Shown here piece by piece: positions 17,170 to 26,727 of a DNA stretch of 64,000 bases. The number at the start of each line of letters is the position of its first letter. Positions within the stretch are counted from its first letter, which is position 1. The notes under the pieces are model-generated. The model was not told the origin of the DNA. It did no database searches and saw nothing but the letters and a program-made list of their open reading frames with translations. Location of the stretch: positions 2,294,001 through 2,358,000 of the forward strand of contig CBDBJR010000002.1 of assembly GCA_965206445.1 (NCBI GenBank), read 5' to 3'. This DNA is from CBDBJR01 sp965206445 (lineage in GTDB: Bacteria; Pseudomonadota; Gammaproteobacteria; Arenicellales; Poriferihabitantaceae). The translations under genes were made by a program, and so were the position numbers.

Positions 17170-17442
17170 GAATATTTCTCGTCTTGATGCTTGCCGCTAT
17201 CGGCACCCGCAACGGTATCGAAAAACCACCCGCTTACGGTGCGCACCGGGCAGATCGCCACCCGGCCAGATAGAACATGCCGGAGTCACGACGGGCAATC
17301 AATGCAGGCATCTTTCTCACCCCGGCGCAGGCCAATAATATACCCCCTCGCGGCAAACGGAAACGGCGGCGATGAGCGCACGCCCTCCGGACGCCATCAC
17401 CGGCGCCCATGCCCTGCTGCACCGACGGCGCAGGCCTGCCGT

Positions 17443-18192
17443 TCATCGCCAATGCGCCGCAATGCGCGGGCACGGCAATGTGCGATGATGCCATTTGTCG
17501 GTATACCCGACGATCGCCTCGTCCGGATTGGGGCGGCCGTGAAAGGCCACTATCTTCGCCGTCGGCGGCAGGCGCGGCGCTCTGACCCAGTTCAATGGAA
17601 ACAACGGGCGGCAATGATATTTGAACGAGCGCACCCATTTTTCCGGCCAGTATTTCTTCCGCTCGCCGACCGCGCAGGTCAAAAATGCCTGCTCGGTCGA
17701 AAAGCCGCGGCGCACCGCCTCGGGGTCGGCAAGATACCGCTCCAGCGGCGCGGGGATGCCGCCCGCTTGAAAGCGAAACACCGATGAATTGCCGACCTCC
17801 GGACGGCGACGAAAAATCAGCTTGCGCCGCTCAATCCAGTTGCGAATGATGACAAACTCGCCCGGATAGGAAAAGAAATCATCCAGCGAATCCAGGATCA
17901 CGAGGTCAAGATCCAAAAACAGGCAGCGCCCGGTCAGGCCGGCGCGCGGATGCAGCAGCGCCAGTTTGAGCCAGACCGTGCGGCGCATGTGCTCGGCCGC
18001 CGCCAGCGAATCGATGTCGCGAATCTCGACTTCGGGGACAATCCCGTGCGCGTCTTCGGTAAAGCAGACAAAGCGAAAATCGCCGCGCAAATGACGCGCG
18101 ACGCCGCGGTAGAGTCGGTTGACGTATTCCGCACCGTATTGCGTCCCCCATTTCAGGCAGACGACCGTATGCGCGTCGGCGGGCAAATTCAC
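17443..18192 (-). CDS. glycosyltransferase-like protein with DXD motif
   Basis: From a GTG at 18192 the protein has 249 residues. It begins with HTVVCLKWGTQYGAEYVNRLYRG and contains a probable nucleotide-sugar/metal-binding motif, CLFLDLDLVILDSLDDFF, followed by FRFQAGG and a C-terminal FHGRPNPDE. This arrangement resembles small bacterial glycosyltransferases of the GT-A fold. A longer frame reaches a TTG at 18288, but the extra residues look unlike protein. AGGGG about 11 bases before the GTG supports the shorter form. No polysaccharide genes adjoin, so acceptor and donor are unknown. Confidence 0.7.
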   Translation of the reverse strand: MNLPADAHTVVCLKWGTQYGAEYVNRLYRGVARHLRGDFRFVCFTEDAHGIVPEVEIRDIDSLAAAEHMRRTVWLKLALLHPRAGLTGRCLFLDLDLVILDSLDDFFSYPGEFVIIRNWIERRKLIFRRRPEVGNSSVFRFQAGGIPAPLERYLADPEAVRRGFSTEQAFLTCAVGERKKYWPEKWVRSFKYHCRPLFPLNWVRAPRLPPTAKIVAFHGRPNPDEAIVGYTDKWHHRTLPCPRIAAHWR

Positions 18193-18319
18193 CGCCGCAT
18201 TGTACCCCTGCCGTGATTGCGCCCGCAATCCGGACCGCGCCCGCCACCGCTCACCGGCCGTGGCGAGCCCGCTGCCAACCGGCGCCAACCGTGCGGCAGC
18301 ACGCGGTGACCATCGCCGA

Positions 18320-19357
18320 TTACTTCTTCAAGCGCGTCCACACCATGTCGTAGAGTTCTTGCGTCGGCTGATCACAGACGGCAATGAACGTGCCGACCGG
18401 CGCATCGGCGGGCGGATTGGCCTCAGGCGAGCTTTTTAACGCCGGCTCCAGATAGGCATCGACGCCTTTGACCCCGGATGTGTATTGCGCATAGTTGGTC
18501 ACCGCCGCTGCGTTTTCCGGCTCCAGCAGAAAATCCATAAATTGCAGCGCGGCGGCGCGGTCAGGCGCCTGCTTGAGCAGCACCACATTATCCATCCACG
18601 CGACGTAGCCCTGGCGCGGATACGCATACTCGATACTGGCATTTTCTTCCCGTGCCTTGGCGGAAAACCCGTTATAGATCTGGCCTGCGGCCGCATCGCC
18701 GGACACCAGAACATCCTTGGCGATATCCGAACCAAACGACGCCCAGTGCACTTTTGCCGTTTGCAGCAACGCGTCCAGCGCTTGCAAATGCGCACGGTCG
18801 GCAGAGCACTGCGGAATACCGAGATGGAGCTGCGCCATCAATATGACTTCGCCCTGGCTGTCGAGCATATTGATCTTGCCTTTCAGCTCGTCGGGCGGGT
18901 TGAACAAAATATCGGTCGTATCGATATCACCGCGGTACACCTCCCGATTGACGGCGAAACTGGTCGAGCCCCATTGATAGGGGATCGAATGCTTGCGGTC
19001 GGGGTCGAACGACACATCGACCCATTGGCCTTCAATATTGCCAAAGTTTTTCAACTCGCTCGAGTCGAACGTATCCAGCAAGCCTTCGTTTATCATGATC
19101 TCGACCATGTAATCGCCCGGCACCGCGACGTCGTACGACCCCAGACTGCCGGCCTTCAGCGACGCCAGCATTGCCTCGTTGGAATCGTACGTGTCCATCA
19201 CCACCTCGATCCCGGTCTGGGCGGTAAATTTATCCAGCAATTCCTGCGGGATATATTCAAACCAGTGATAGATCGACAGCTTCTGCTGGGCCTGCACAAC
19301 GCTTGCCGCAAGCGTCAGAATAATGACGGCGGCGTATTTTTTGAACGCAAGTTTCAT
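18320..19357 (-). CDS. polyamine ABC transporter periplasmic binding protein, PotD/PotF-like
   Basis: The 345-aa product has a Sec signal peptide (MKLAFKKYAAVIILTLAASV, cleavage near VQAQ). Binding-protein motifs are LSIYHWFEYIPQELLDKF, SYDVAVPGDYMVEIM and IPYQWGSTSFAVNR. PotD/PotF proteins bind spermidine or putrescine in the periplasm. GAGGAG stands 11 bases before the ATG at 19357; an upstream in-frame Met would add an unlikely tail. It follows the potC-like permease gene by about 120 bp and completes the importer. Confidence 0.88.
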   Translation of the reverse strand: MKLAFKKYAAVIILTLAASVVQAQQKLSIYHWFEYIPQELLDKFTAQTGIEVVMDTYDSNEAMLASLKAGSLGSYDVAVPGDYMVEIMINEGLLDTFDSSELKNFGNIEGQWVDVSFDPDRKHSIPYQWGSTSFAVNREVYRGDIDTTDILFNPPDELKGKINMLDSQGEVILMAQLHLGIPQCSADRAHLQALDALLQTAKVHWASFGSDIAKDVLVSGDAAAGQIYNGFSAKAREENASIEYAYPRQGYVAWMDNVVLLKQAPDRAAALQFMDFLLEPENAAAVTNYAQYTSGVKGVDAYLEPALKSSPEANPPADAPVGTFIAVCDQPTQELYDMVWTRLKK

Positions 19358-19480
19358 AATATTCAACTCCTCTGCTATGTGATTAATGCCTGCGGGCAAA
19401 TGCATGCACGCAGCCTGCTAAAAAACACCATGCCCGGTTTTACCTCAAACATACGGCGGTCCGCCACTCCGGGCGAGCGG

Positions 19481-20296
19481 CTACGCCGTCGATTCGCTGC
19501 CGCGCCGGCCGACCAGATACGAGATGCTGACAAACACCACCGACAGCACCAGCAGCAGCGTTGACAGCGCCATAATATTCGGTTTTATCCCCTGCTTGAC
19601 CGCACCGAAAATAGCGGTCGGCAAGGTTTCCACGCCCGCACCCTTGACGAAATTGGTAATGATAAAGTCATCCAGCGAGATGATAAACGCCAGCAGAAAC
19701 CCAGAAATAATGCCCGGCAGCAACAACGGCATCAGGACATGGCGAAAGGCCTGCAACCGCGACGCATACAGGTCGAGCGCCGCTTCATCATACACCACCG
19801 CAATCCCGCGCAGGCGCGCCGCAATCGGCAAATAGGCAAACGGGATGCAAAATACCACGTGCGTCACCAGGATAGACGCATAGCCGCGCGTGAAACCGAC
19901 CGCGCTGAAAAAGATCAACGTCGCCACCGCAATCACGATCTCGGGCACCATAATCGGCAGATTGATCAGCGCAAAAGTGACATTTTTACCGCGAAATGCG
20001 CCGCCACGCAGCATACCGACGGCGGCCGAGGTGGCGATGACGGTCGATGACACCGCGGCCATCGCGGCAATCGAAAACGAATTCCACGCCGCCTGCCGGA
20101 ACTTGTCCGCCTCCAGGCCAAAGAAGACGTCATGATACCAGCGCAAACTGACCCCGCCCCACACGGTAATCGATTTCGAATCATTAAAGCTATAGATCAC
20201 AATGATCATCAGCGGCGCATACAGTATCAGCAGGCAGACGGCGGTGATGAACGAGAATCCGGGATAGCGGCGTATATCCGGCCGGGGTGCAAACAT
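19481..20296 (-). CDS. polyamine-type ABC transporter permease, PotC/PotI-like
   Basis: The 271-aa inner-membrane protein has six hydrophobic segments. The cytoplasmic EAA loop is AVVYDEAALDLYASRLQAFRHVLMPLLLPGI, which contacts the ATPase. The start at 20296 (MFAPRPDIRRYPG) is one base after the upstream permease stop, indicating translational coupling. The family couples with PotB and PotA to import polyamines or related cationic amines. Confidence 0.88.
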   Translation of the reverse strand: MFAPRPDIRRYPGFSFITAVCLLILYAPLMIIVIYSFNDSKSITVWGGVSLRWYHDVFFGLEADKFRQAAWNSFSIAAMAAVSSTVIATSAAVGMLRGGAFRGKNVTFALINLPIMVPEIVIAVATLIFFSAVGFTRGYASILVTHVVFCIPFAYLPIAARLRGIAVVYDEAALDLYASRLQAFRHVLMPLLLPGIISGFLLAFIISLDDFIITNFVKGAGVETLPTAIFGAVKQGIKPNIMALSTLLLVLSVVFVSISYLVGRRGSESTA

Positions 20297-20297
20297 G

Positions 20298-21218
20298 CTA
20301 GTGCCCGGCCGAGCGATCGTGTGCGCTGCGGCGCACATAGACGAGCAGCACCGTCAACACCAGACTCAGCAGTATCATCGAGGCGGCCGCCCCGAACGGC
20401 CAATTGCCGGCATTGCCCTTGAACTGCTCTTCAATCAGCGAGCCGATCATAAAGTTTTTTGCCCCGCCGAGTAGATCGGGTGCGAGGAACGCCCCCAGGC
20501 TCGGCACAAAAACCAAAATACAGCCCGCTATTATCCCCGGTTTGACCGTCGGCAGCACGACTTCGCGCAGCGTCGTCCAGCGGCTGGCGTACAAATCCCA
20601 CGCCGCTTCACTGAGCGCAAAATTATAGCGCTCCACCGCCGCATAAATCGGCAGCACCATAAACGGCAGATAGGAATAAAACAACCCGAGCTGTATCGCC
20701 AAATTGGTATTGATCAAGTGCAATGGACTATCGATCACCCCGGTCGCAATCAGCCATTGATTCAACGGGCCGGAGTCGCGGATCAGAAACTTCATCGACA
20801 CGGTGCGGATCAGCAGGTTGACCCAGTACGGTATCGTGATCAAAAACAGCCAGACCGAGCGCACCGCAACCGGTCGGGTGGCGATGAAATAGGCGGTCGG
20901 GAAGCCAATCAACAGACACAGCAGCGTGGCCATGCCGGCCTGCAGGATGGAGCGGATGAAGATCGTGACATAGGTCCATTCGAATTTCGGCGGCGCATCG
21001 CCGAACAAGCCCCGATCGAAAATAAACTGATCGTACGCGGCCAGCGAAAACTCCCAGATAACGCCGCCGCGAAACTCCTTGGTCAAGAACGAATACACCA
21101 GCATAATCGCCACCGGCAGGGCGAGGAAAACCCCCACCATCAGCCAGGTCGGCGCCAACAGCCACGGACTCGCCAGTGTCAAGCCGCCGCGCCCCCGACC
21201 TCTCCAGCGCCCGATCAT
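20298..21218 (-). CDS. polyamine-type ABC transporter permease, PotB/PotH-like
   Basis: The 306-aa protein has six membrane segments after a short Arg/Gly-rich N-terminus. It carries the EAA-type loop RYNFALSEAAWDLYASRWTTLREVVLPTVKPGI and the family segment SMKFLIRDSGPLNQWLIATG. Its start codon overlaps the ATPase stop by one base (TGATG). It is the first permease of the potABCD-like operon. Confidence 0.88.
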   Translation of the reverse strand: MIGRWRGRGRGGLTLASPWLLAPTWLMVGVFLALPVAIMLVYSFLTKEFRGGVIWEFSLAAYDQFIFDRGLFGDAPPKFEWTYVTIFIRSILQAGMATLLCLLIGFPTAYFIATRPVAVRSVWLFLITIPYWVNLLIRTVSMKFLIRDSGPLNQWLIATGVIDSPLHLINTNLAIQLGLFYSYLPFMVLPIYAAVERYNFALSEAAWDLYASRWTTLREVVLPTVKPGIIAGCILVFVPSLGAFLAPDLLGGAKNFMIGSLIEEQFKGNAGNWPFGAAASMILLSLVLTVLLVYVRRSAHDRSAGH

Positions 21219-22330
21219 CAGTCCACCAGCAGCCGGGCGGCGCCCTGATCGATATCGAGACCCACCCGGTCACCGGGGGACAAACGCGGCCCGGTGTCAT
21301 ACGCGTGCCGCGTCCGTATGGCTATTTCCGTGCCGTCATCGAGTCGGAGAAAGCATTGCAGGTCGGTGCCCAGATAAACAAAGCGCTCGATAGTTGCCGT
21401 CAGCGCCCCGCGGTTGGCGGGCACCGCCAGTGAAATCCGTTCCGGGCGGATCGACACCTGCACCGTGCTGCCCGTGGTCGCCGCACCGGGGGCGCAGCAG
21501 CGCAGCCGCATACCGTTGGCGAGCCGGCATACCGCCGCCGCACCGTCCACCTCTTCTACGGTCGCCGCCAGCAAATTGGTTTCACCGATAAAATCCGCCA
21601 CGAAGCGATTTTTAGGCTGCTCATAGATGTCCCGTGCCGAGCCTGTCTGCTGCAACTCCCCGGCCGACATGACCGCGATCCGATCCGACATGGTCAACGC
21701 CTCCTGCTGATCGTGGGTGACGAAAACAAACGTAATGCCGGTATCTTCCTGTATTTGTTTCAGCTCGACCCGCATTGCCTGACGCAGCTTCAGATCCAGC
21801 GCGGAAAGCGGCTCATCCAGCAGCAGCACGCGGGGGGCCGGGGCCAGCGCCCGGGCCAGCGCAACCCGCTGCTGCTGCCCGCCCGACAGCTGCGCCGGGC
21901 TACGATCACGGAGACGACCCAGCTGCACCAATTCAAGCATTTCATCGGCCCGCTTACGCTGTGCGGCGGGCTCCTGCCCCAGCATACGCAAACCGAACAT
22001 CACATTTTGCACAATGCTCATATGCGGAAACAGCGCATATTGCTGAAACACGGTGTTGATCGGGCGTTTGTTCGGCGGCAGGTGACGGATATCCCGACCG
22101 TATAAATAGATGTGGCCCGAGGTCAGCGTCTCGAACCCGGCAAACAGCCGCAGCAGCGAGGTTTTGCCGCAGCCGGAGGGCCCAAGCAGCGTGAAAAACT
22201 CATTGTGTCCGATGGCCAGTGAAACCCGATCCAGCGCGGTCACGCCGCCCGGCGCGGCGCCGTAGACTTTGACCACATCACGCGCTTCCAACGCGGCATT
22301 GCGCTCGTCAATCGGAATATCGTCTGCCAT
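21218..22330 (-). CDS. polyamine-type ABC transporter ATP-binding protein, PotA-like
   Basis: The 370-aa ATPase has Walker A (LLGPSGCGKTSLLR), Q-loop (NTVFQQYALFPHMS), signature LSGGQQQRVALARAL, Walker B (RVLLLDEPLSALD) and the switch His in FVTHDQQEAL. A C-terminal TOBE-like regulatory domain begins at FIGETNLLAATVEEVDG. The start at 22330 (MADDIPIDERN) was chosen over a frame extending to 22408, which adds a basic non-conserved stretch. It energises the two permeases encoded directly downstream. Confidence 0.92.
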   Translation of the reverse strand: MADDIPIDERNAALEARDVVKVYGAAPGGVTALDRVSLAIGHNEFFTLLGPSGCGKTSLLRLFAGFETLTSGHIYLYGRDIRHLPPNKRPINTVFQQYALFPHMSIVQNVMFGLRMLGQEPAAQRKRADEMLELVQLGRLRDRSPAQLSGGQQQRVALARALAPAPRVLLLDEPLSALDLKLRQAMRVELKQIQEDTGITFVFVTHDQQEALTMSDRIAVMSAGELQQTGSARDIYEQPKNRFVADFIGETNLLAATVEEVDGAAAVCRLANGMRLRCCAPGAATTGSTVQVSIRPERISLAVPANRGALTATIERFVYLGTDLQCFLRLDDGTEIAIRTRHAYDTGPRLSPGDRVGLDIDQGAARLLVD

Positions 22331-22516
22331 TGTCGTGCTGTCGCGCTCCAGGTTGAACCGTGCACGCCGGCTATCCGTAGCGACGTAGCCGCTGCGCCGC
22401 CGATGCACGGGCGTGCATCACGCGTGTGAGATGCGCATTCTAACCGCCCCCATGGCCAATCACAAACACGCCCGGCCCGGGTTGCACTGTGCGGTCGATA
22501 ACCCGACAATCGGCGC

Positions 22517-23698
22517 ATGCGGCATCAGACCCATTCCGGCCTCCTCACCGCCCTCGGCGGGCTCCTTGCAATGCTGGCCGCCATGGGGCTGGGGCGGTTT
22601 GTCTATACCCCGATCCTGCCCTACATGGTGATCGATCTGGGGCTGCCCAAATTCGATGCCGGCCTGATCGCCTCGAGCAATTTTTTCGGCTACCTGATCG
22701 GCGCATTCGCCACCTCGCGCGCGCGCCTTCCCGGCGGCCGGCGGCGATGGATGCTGGCCATGCTGGCCGTCAGCGCGGTCACCACCGGGGCCATGGGGCT
22801 GGGCAGCTCACTGGCCTGGTTTCTGCTGCTGCGTTTTGTCGGCGGCATCGCCAGCGCCGTGGTGCTGGTCTGCGCATCGACGCTGGTGCTGGGCCGGCTG
22901 GCAGAGCACAATCAATCGCAGCTGGTCTGGCTGCACTTCGCCGGCGTGGGCTGCGGGATCGCACTGTCGGCCCCGCTGACCGCGCTCCTCGGCACGTCGG
23001 CAGCGAGCTGGCCGATGCTATGGTACGGCAGTGGTCTGGTTGCATTGCTGGCGCTGGCGGGCTGCTTTCGTCTGCTGCCGCCGCTGGCCGAAAAGCCGCG
23101 CCCGCATCAACCGCCGGCGGCACGCGACGGGCGCTTGACCCGGCTGATTGTGTCCTACGGTCTGTTCGGTTTTGGCTATGTGATTACCGCGACCTTCCTC
23201 TCCGACATGGTGCGCTCGACCCCGGCGTTGCAGGCCGCCGCGCCGGCAGTCTGGCTCTGCGTTGGCCTGAGTGGAATTCCGTCGGTGCTGCTATGGAACG
23301 CGGTGGGCCGGCGCATCGGCGCCCGGCAAGCCATCGCGCTCGCCTGCCTGGTCGAAGCTGTCGGGGTGGTTTTTTGCGGCTTGATGACCGGTGAAGGGGG
23401 CAGCGCGGACAATACCGGCGGCACGTTGGCCATCCTCATGCTTTCAGCCGCCCTGCTCGGCGGCACCTTCATCGGCATCACCGCGCTCGGCCTGAGCACC
23501 GCCGAGCGGCTGGCGTCCGGTGACCCACGGCGCAGTATCGCCCTGATGACGACCGCCTTCAGTCTGGGGCAGATGATCGGCCCGGCTTTTGCCGGCCTCA
23601 TCTACGACCACACCGGCAGTTTTCTGCTGCCGTCACTGGTCGCCGGCGGCGCCCTGCTCGGGGCCGCGCTGCTGGCGCATCCGGCAACGGTAAAATAA
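22517..23698 (+). CDS. major facilitator superfamily transporter, YbfB/YjiJ family
   Basis: The 393-aa membrane protein has about twelve hydrophobic segments. It carries the family N-terminus GLLAMLAAMGLGRFVYTPILPYMV and, in the first cytoplasmic loop, ATSRARLPGGRRRW. YbfB/YjiJ members are uncharacterised or sugar/drug carriers, and no substrate can be inferred. It is divergent from the polyamine ABC operon and is followed by a Rieske oxygenase on the same strand, which might share the substrate. Confidence 0.85.
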   Translation: MRHQTHSGLLTALGGLLAMLAAMGLGRFVYTPILPYMVIDLGLPKFDAGLIASSNFFGYLIGAFATSRARLPGGRRRWMLAMLAVSAVTTGAMGLGSSLAWFLLLRFVGGIASAVVLVCASTLVLGRLAEHNQSQLVWLHFAGVGCGIALSAPLTALLGTSAASWPMLWYGSGLVALLALAGCFRLLPPLAEKPRPHQPPAARDGRLTRLIVSYGLFGFGYVITATFLSDMVRSTPALQAAAPAVWLCVGLSGIPSVLLWNAVGRRIGARQAIALACLVEAVGVVFCGLMTGEGGSADNTGGTLAILMLSAALLGGTFIGITALGLSTAERLASGDPRRSIALMTTAFSLGQMIGPAFAGLIYDHTGSFLLPSLVAGGALLGAALLAHPATVK

Positions 23699-23794
23699 CG
23701 GCACCCAGGGTCCAGATTGTTGCCAAAACGCGACGCGGGGGTATAATCCCCGCCTGATTATCATGCCATTTGGAACCACCGGAGCTTGCCCGCC

Positions 23795-25000
23795 ATGCCG
23801 CTATCGCCCACTTTGCTTGAAAAAATCCCGCCGGTCGCACTGGATCGCGTGCAGCAGCCGATCGAACGCGCCACCGGCATGGCCAATGCCGCCTATACCG
23901 ACCCGGAAGCATTCGTGTTTGAGCGCGACCACGTGTTCGCGAGCGGCTGGACGGCGCTCGCCTATGCAGACGAACTCGAATCACGCAACAGTGTCAAGCC
24001 GGTAGATTTTATGGGGCTGCCGCTGTTGTTGACCCGCAACCGGCAAGACGAGATCAAGGTTTTTCACAATGTGTGCAGCCATCGCGGCACCCCGTTGGCA
24101 ACCGCCGCCGCAAAAACCAACGGCCTGCTGGTCTGCCCGTATCACGCATGGAGCTACGATCTGGACGGCAACCTGAAGGCCACCCCGCACATCGGCGGCG
24201 TCGGCAAGCACACGGCAGACGGATTTTCCCGTGCCCGGCATGCCCTGAAACGCGTCCGCTCGCATATCTGGCTGGGCGTCGTTTTTATCAATCTGTCCGC
24301 CGACGCAGCCGCATTCGAGCGCCACGCCGAACCGCTGCTGAACCGCTATCAACAGCTGATCGGCGACACCGACCCGGCCGTGCTGCATCCGCCGACCGGC
24401 CAGGATCGCGCGGTATTCGAGATCAGCTGCAACTGGAAGCTGGCGATTGAAAACTTTACCGAAGCCTATCACCTGCCGTGGATCCACCCCGATTTAAACC
24501 GCTATTCGCCGCTGCAAAACCATCATAACCTGATTATCGGCGACGATTTTTCCGGCCAGATCACCACTTGCTTTAACCTGGAATTTGAACAGGCAAAAAA
24601 CCTGCCGCTGTTCGCCGACTGGCCGCCGGATCGATACCGGCATGCGGAATACCCGACGTTTTACCCCAATCTGATGCTGGGGTTTCAAGCCAACCACATC
24701 TTCACACTGATTGTACGCCCGGTTGCCGTTGATCGGGTGGTTGAAGACCTGCGGCTGGTGTATGTCGCCGGCGAGACCGGCGGTGACGACTATGCAGACG
24801 CCCGCCGGATCAACCTGACCACCTGGAAACAGGTGTTCGTTGAAGACGTCGAGTCGGTTGAGCGGATGCAGCGGGGCCGGCAATCCAGCGGCTTTCAAGG
24901 CGGCGTGTTTTCGCCGGTGCAGGACACCTGCTCACTGCATTTCCATCAGTGGGTGGCGCGCAAATATCAAGCCGGCTACGCGGCCAACGGGCATACCTGA
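23795..25000 (+). CDS. Rieske non-heme iron oxygenase, alpha subunit
   Basis: The 401-aa protein has a Rieske [2Fe-2S] domain with CSHRG and CPYHAW (CxH and CxxH pairs, residues ~90-120). The catalytic domain has NWKLAIENFTEAYHLPWIHPDL, supplying the two His ligands of mononuclear iron and the bridging acidic residue region. Family members hydroxylate aromatic rings or demethylate quaternary amines such as betaines. No reductase gene is adjacent. Given the carnitine/betaine genes 15 kb away, a role in demethylating a methylated amine is possible but unproven. GGAG ten bases before the ATG at 23795 supports this start. Confidence 0.88.
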   Translation: MPLSPTLLEKIPPVALDRVQQPIERATGMANAAYTDPEAFVFERDHVFASGWTALAYADELESRNSVKPVDFMGLPLLLTRNRQDEIKVFHNVCSHRGTPLATAAAKTNGLLVCPYHAWSYDLDGNLKATPHIGGVGKHTADGFSRARHALKRVRSHIWLGVVFINLSADAAAFERHAEPLLNRYQQLIGDTDPAVLHPPTGQDRAVFEISCNWKLAIENFTEAYHLPWIHPDLNRYSPLQNHHNLIIGDDFSGQITTCFNLEFEQAKNLPLFADWPPDRYRHAEYPTFYPNLMLGFQANHIFTLIVRPVAVDRVVEDLRLVYVAGETGGDDYADARRINLTTWKQVFVEDVESVERMQRGRQSSGFQGGVFSPVQDTCSLHFHQWVARKYQAGYAANGHT

Positions 25001-25019
25001 CCGACAACCGGGTGGCGAA

Positions 25020-25047
25020 CGCCAAACCGACAGGCGGCGGTTTGGCG
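25020..25047. terminator. hairpin between convergent genes
   Basis: CGCCAAACC (25020-25028) pairs with GGTTTGGCG (25039-25047), a 9-bp stem with a 10-base loop. It lies just between the convergent ends of the Rieske oxygenase and glutaredoxin genes. No strong U-tract follows on either strand, so it is a candidate bidirectional terminator only. Confidence 0.4.
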
Positions 25048-25079
25048 GCAGCGGCACAAAACAGCCCTGGCGGGTAGAC

Positions 25080-25394
25080 CTAGTCGGCCTCCGGCTTGAG
25101 GATTTTTTGCAATTCCCCGGATTCATACAGATCCGAGATAATATCGCAGCCGCCGATAAACTCTCCGCGCACGTACAATTGCGGCACTGTCGGCCAGTTT
25201 GAATAGGCCTTGATGCCGTCGCGCACGGCCGGGTCCGACAGCACGTCAACCGACGCAAACCGGGTCTCGCAGGCCTGTAGAATCTGCGTGGTTTTACCGG
25301 AAAAGCCGCACTGCGGAAAGTCGGGCGACCCTTTCATAAACAAAATTACTTCGTTGCCTTCGATGGCTTCTTTAAGCTGTTGTTGAATCGACAT
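25080..25394 (-). CDS. grxD: monothiol glutaredoxin (Grx4/GrxD type)
   Basis: The 104-aa protein has the CGFS active site within MKGSPDFPQCGFSGKT and the glutathione-binding segments WPTVPQLYVRGEFIGGCDI. Monothiol glutaredoxins bind a [2Fe-2S] cluster with glutathione and commonly partner BolA-family proteins in iron-sulfur trafficking. The gene lies 15 bp after a BolA-family gene, in keeping with that partnership, and ends the mla operon. Confidence 0.95.
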   Translation of the reverse strand: MSIQQQLKEAIEGNEVILFMKGSPDFPQCGFSGKTTQILQACETRFASVDVLSDPAVRDGIKAYSNWPTVPQLYVRGEFIGGCDIISDLYESGELQKILKPEAD

Positions 25395-25409
25395 AATGAA
25401 CCTCGCAAT

Positions 25410-25655
25410 TTATTCGGTTAAGCGCGCCTGCCGCTCTTCAGGGGTCAGGGTTTTTATCGACAGCGCATGAATTTCCGCCTGCATTTTATCGCCCAGCGCA
25501 CGGTACACCATTTGATGCCGCTGGAGCAGCGATTTGCCGGCAAAATCAGGGTGAATCACCATCGCCTCAAAATGGCGACCGTCGCCCTGAACCGTCACCT
25601 GCGTGCCCGGCAAACCGGCGGTAATCCAGTCCTGTATGTTTTCCGGCGTTACCAT
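25410..25655 (-). CDS. ibaG: BolA family protein, IbaG-like
   Basis: The 81-aa protein has the BolA fold signature VTVQGDGRHFEAMVIHPDFAGKSLLQRHQMVYRAL with the conserved His, ending in a helix with IHALSIKTLTPEE. It starts at the ATG 25655 (MVTPENIQDW); a longer frame to 25736 is unlikely. In many gammaproteobacteria ibaG lies between mlaB and murA. Here grxD takes the place of murA. Confidence 0.92.
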   Translation of the reverse strand: MVTPENIQDWITAGLPGTQVTVQGDGRHFEAMVIHPDFAGKSLLQRHQMVYRALGDKMQAEIHALSIKTLTPEERQARLTE

Positions 25656-25744
25656 TTTCTCAGTTGACCTATCTCGTTTGGCGCACAGGTGTGCTGATTG
25701 AGCCCGCATTCTACTCGCAACGCGCCCCGCAGGCAACCGCCCGG

Positions 25745-26020
25745 CTAAGCGACCAGATCCTGTAGCCGATACAACGCCGCCAATCGGTGAAACTGCGCCG
25801 GCGGCTGTAGCAGCGTCAACCGCTCGCCGCGACCGGCGCGCTGCTGCTGCCAGTACACCACCAGTGCGAGCCCGGCACTATCGACCTCGCCGACCGCAGC
25901 CATATCCAGCGTATCATAGCGCGCCTCCAGCGTCGGCAACTGCGCGCACAGGCGCCCGACCGTGGCCACGGTCAAATCGCCGTCAAGCCGGATTCGATTG
26001 TGCTCAACCACCAGCGGCAT
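25745..26020 (-). CDS. mlaB: STAS-domain protein MlaB
   Basis: The 91-aa single STAS domain has the conserved central loop MAAVGEVDSAGLALVVYW. MlaB binds the ATPase MlaF and stabilises the MlaFEDB lipid transporter in the inner membrane. Its ATG overlaps the mlaC stop (TAATG). Its position directly after mlaC matches the standard operon order. Confidence 0.88.
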   Translation of the reverse strand: MPLVVEHNRIRLDGDLTVATVGRLCAQLPTLEARYDTLDMAAVGEVDSAGLALVVYWQQQRAGRGERLTLLQPPAQFHRLAALYRLQDLVA

Positions 26021-26727
26021 TAGCTGTCCTCCGTCACCGCATTGGTTTGTCTCATCGACTCGATTACCTCGTTCAGCCCCTGCGCTTCAATGCTGGCGGT
26101 ATAGATTTTGCGATAGTGGCTGACCATATTCAAACCGGCTATCTCCAGATTGAAAATCTTCCAGTGCTGATCCGCCTCCAGCAGCATAAAATATTTTACC
26201 GCCACCGGCGGCCTGTCGGGTAAAAACACATCCGCTTCCACGGTCGCAAACCGGTGTCCCTTCTTTTCGGTAATGCGGCTTGAATTGAACATGATCCGCT
26301 CATTGCCGGTATATCGAAACAGCGCGGTCGCGTACGTGCGGATCAACAATTGCTCGAACTCGAGCCTGAAATCCTGCCGCTGAACCGCGCTCGCCCGTTT
26401 CCAGTTTTTCGCCAGAATCAGCTTGGCGATACGCTGAAAATCAAACAGCGGCAACACCGAGCGGCCAACCAGCTCAAACAGTTTACGCTTATCCGCGGCC
26501 AGCTCCTGCCGGCGGGCGGAAAATTCCTGCAGCAGATTCTCCACCTTGGTTTCGATCATCTCGATCGGCTCCTGATCCGCCGCCAGAGCGACCGTCGGCA
26601 GCAGCACGAACAGCGCCACCACCACCCCGACTATCCGCCCTCGCAGGCCGACTGTTCGCGGTTGAACCTCGTTCACCGCGCGCCCAATCTCAACCGGTTT
26701 GCGCATATCAATTTGCCTGTGATTCAT
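26020..26727 (-). CDS. mlaC: periplasmic phospholipid-binding protein MlaC
   Basis: The 235-aa protein has an N-terminal hydrophobic signal (VGVVVALFVLLPTVALAADQ) preceded by a longer than usual basic region. MlaC-family segments include VGRSVLPLFDFQRIAKLILAKNWK, FRLEFEQLLIRTYATALFRY and YFMLLEADQHWKIFNLEIAGLNMV. MlaC shuttles phospholipids between MlaA in the outer membrane and MlaD. The start overlaps the mlaD stop by four bases (ATGA), which supports 26727 although a second Met lies seven codons in. Confidence 0.93.
   Translation of the reverse strand: MNHRQIDMRKPVEIGRAVNEVQPRTVGLRGRIVGVVVALFVLLPTVALAADQEPIEMIETKVENLLQEFSARRQELAADKRKLFELVGRSVLPLFDFQRIAKLILAKNWKRASAVQRQDFRLEFEQLLIRTYATALFRYTGNERIMFNSSRITEKKGHRFATVEADVFLPDRPPVAVKYFMLLEADQHWKIFNLEIAGLNMVSHYRKIYTASIEAQGLNEVIESMRQTNAVTEDS

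Noticed and set aside
17170..17442. Cobalamin riboswitch upstream of bluB
   Set aside because: Neither the B12-box consensus nor the conserved core could be recognised on the minus strand.
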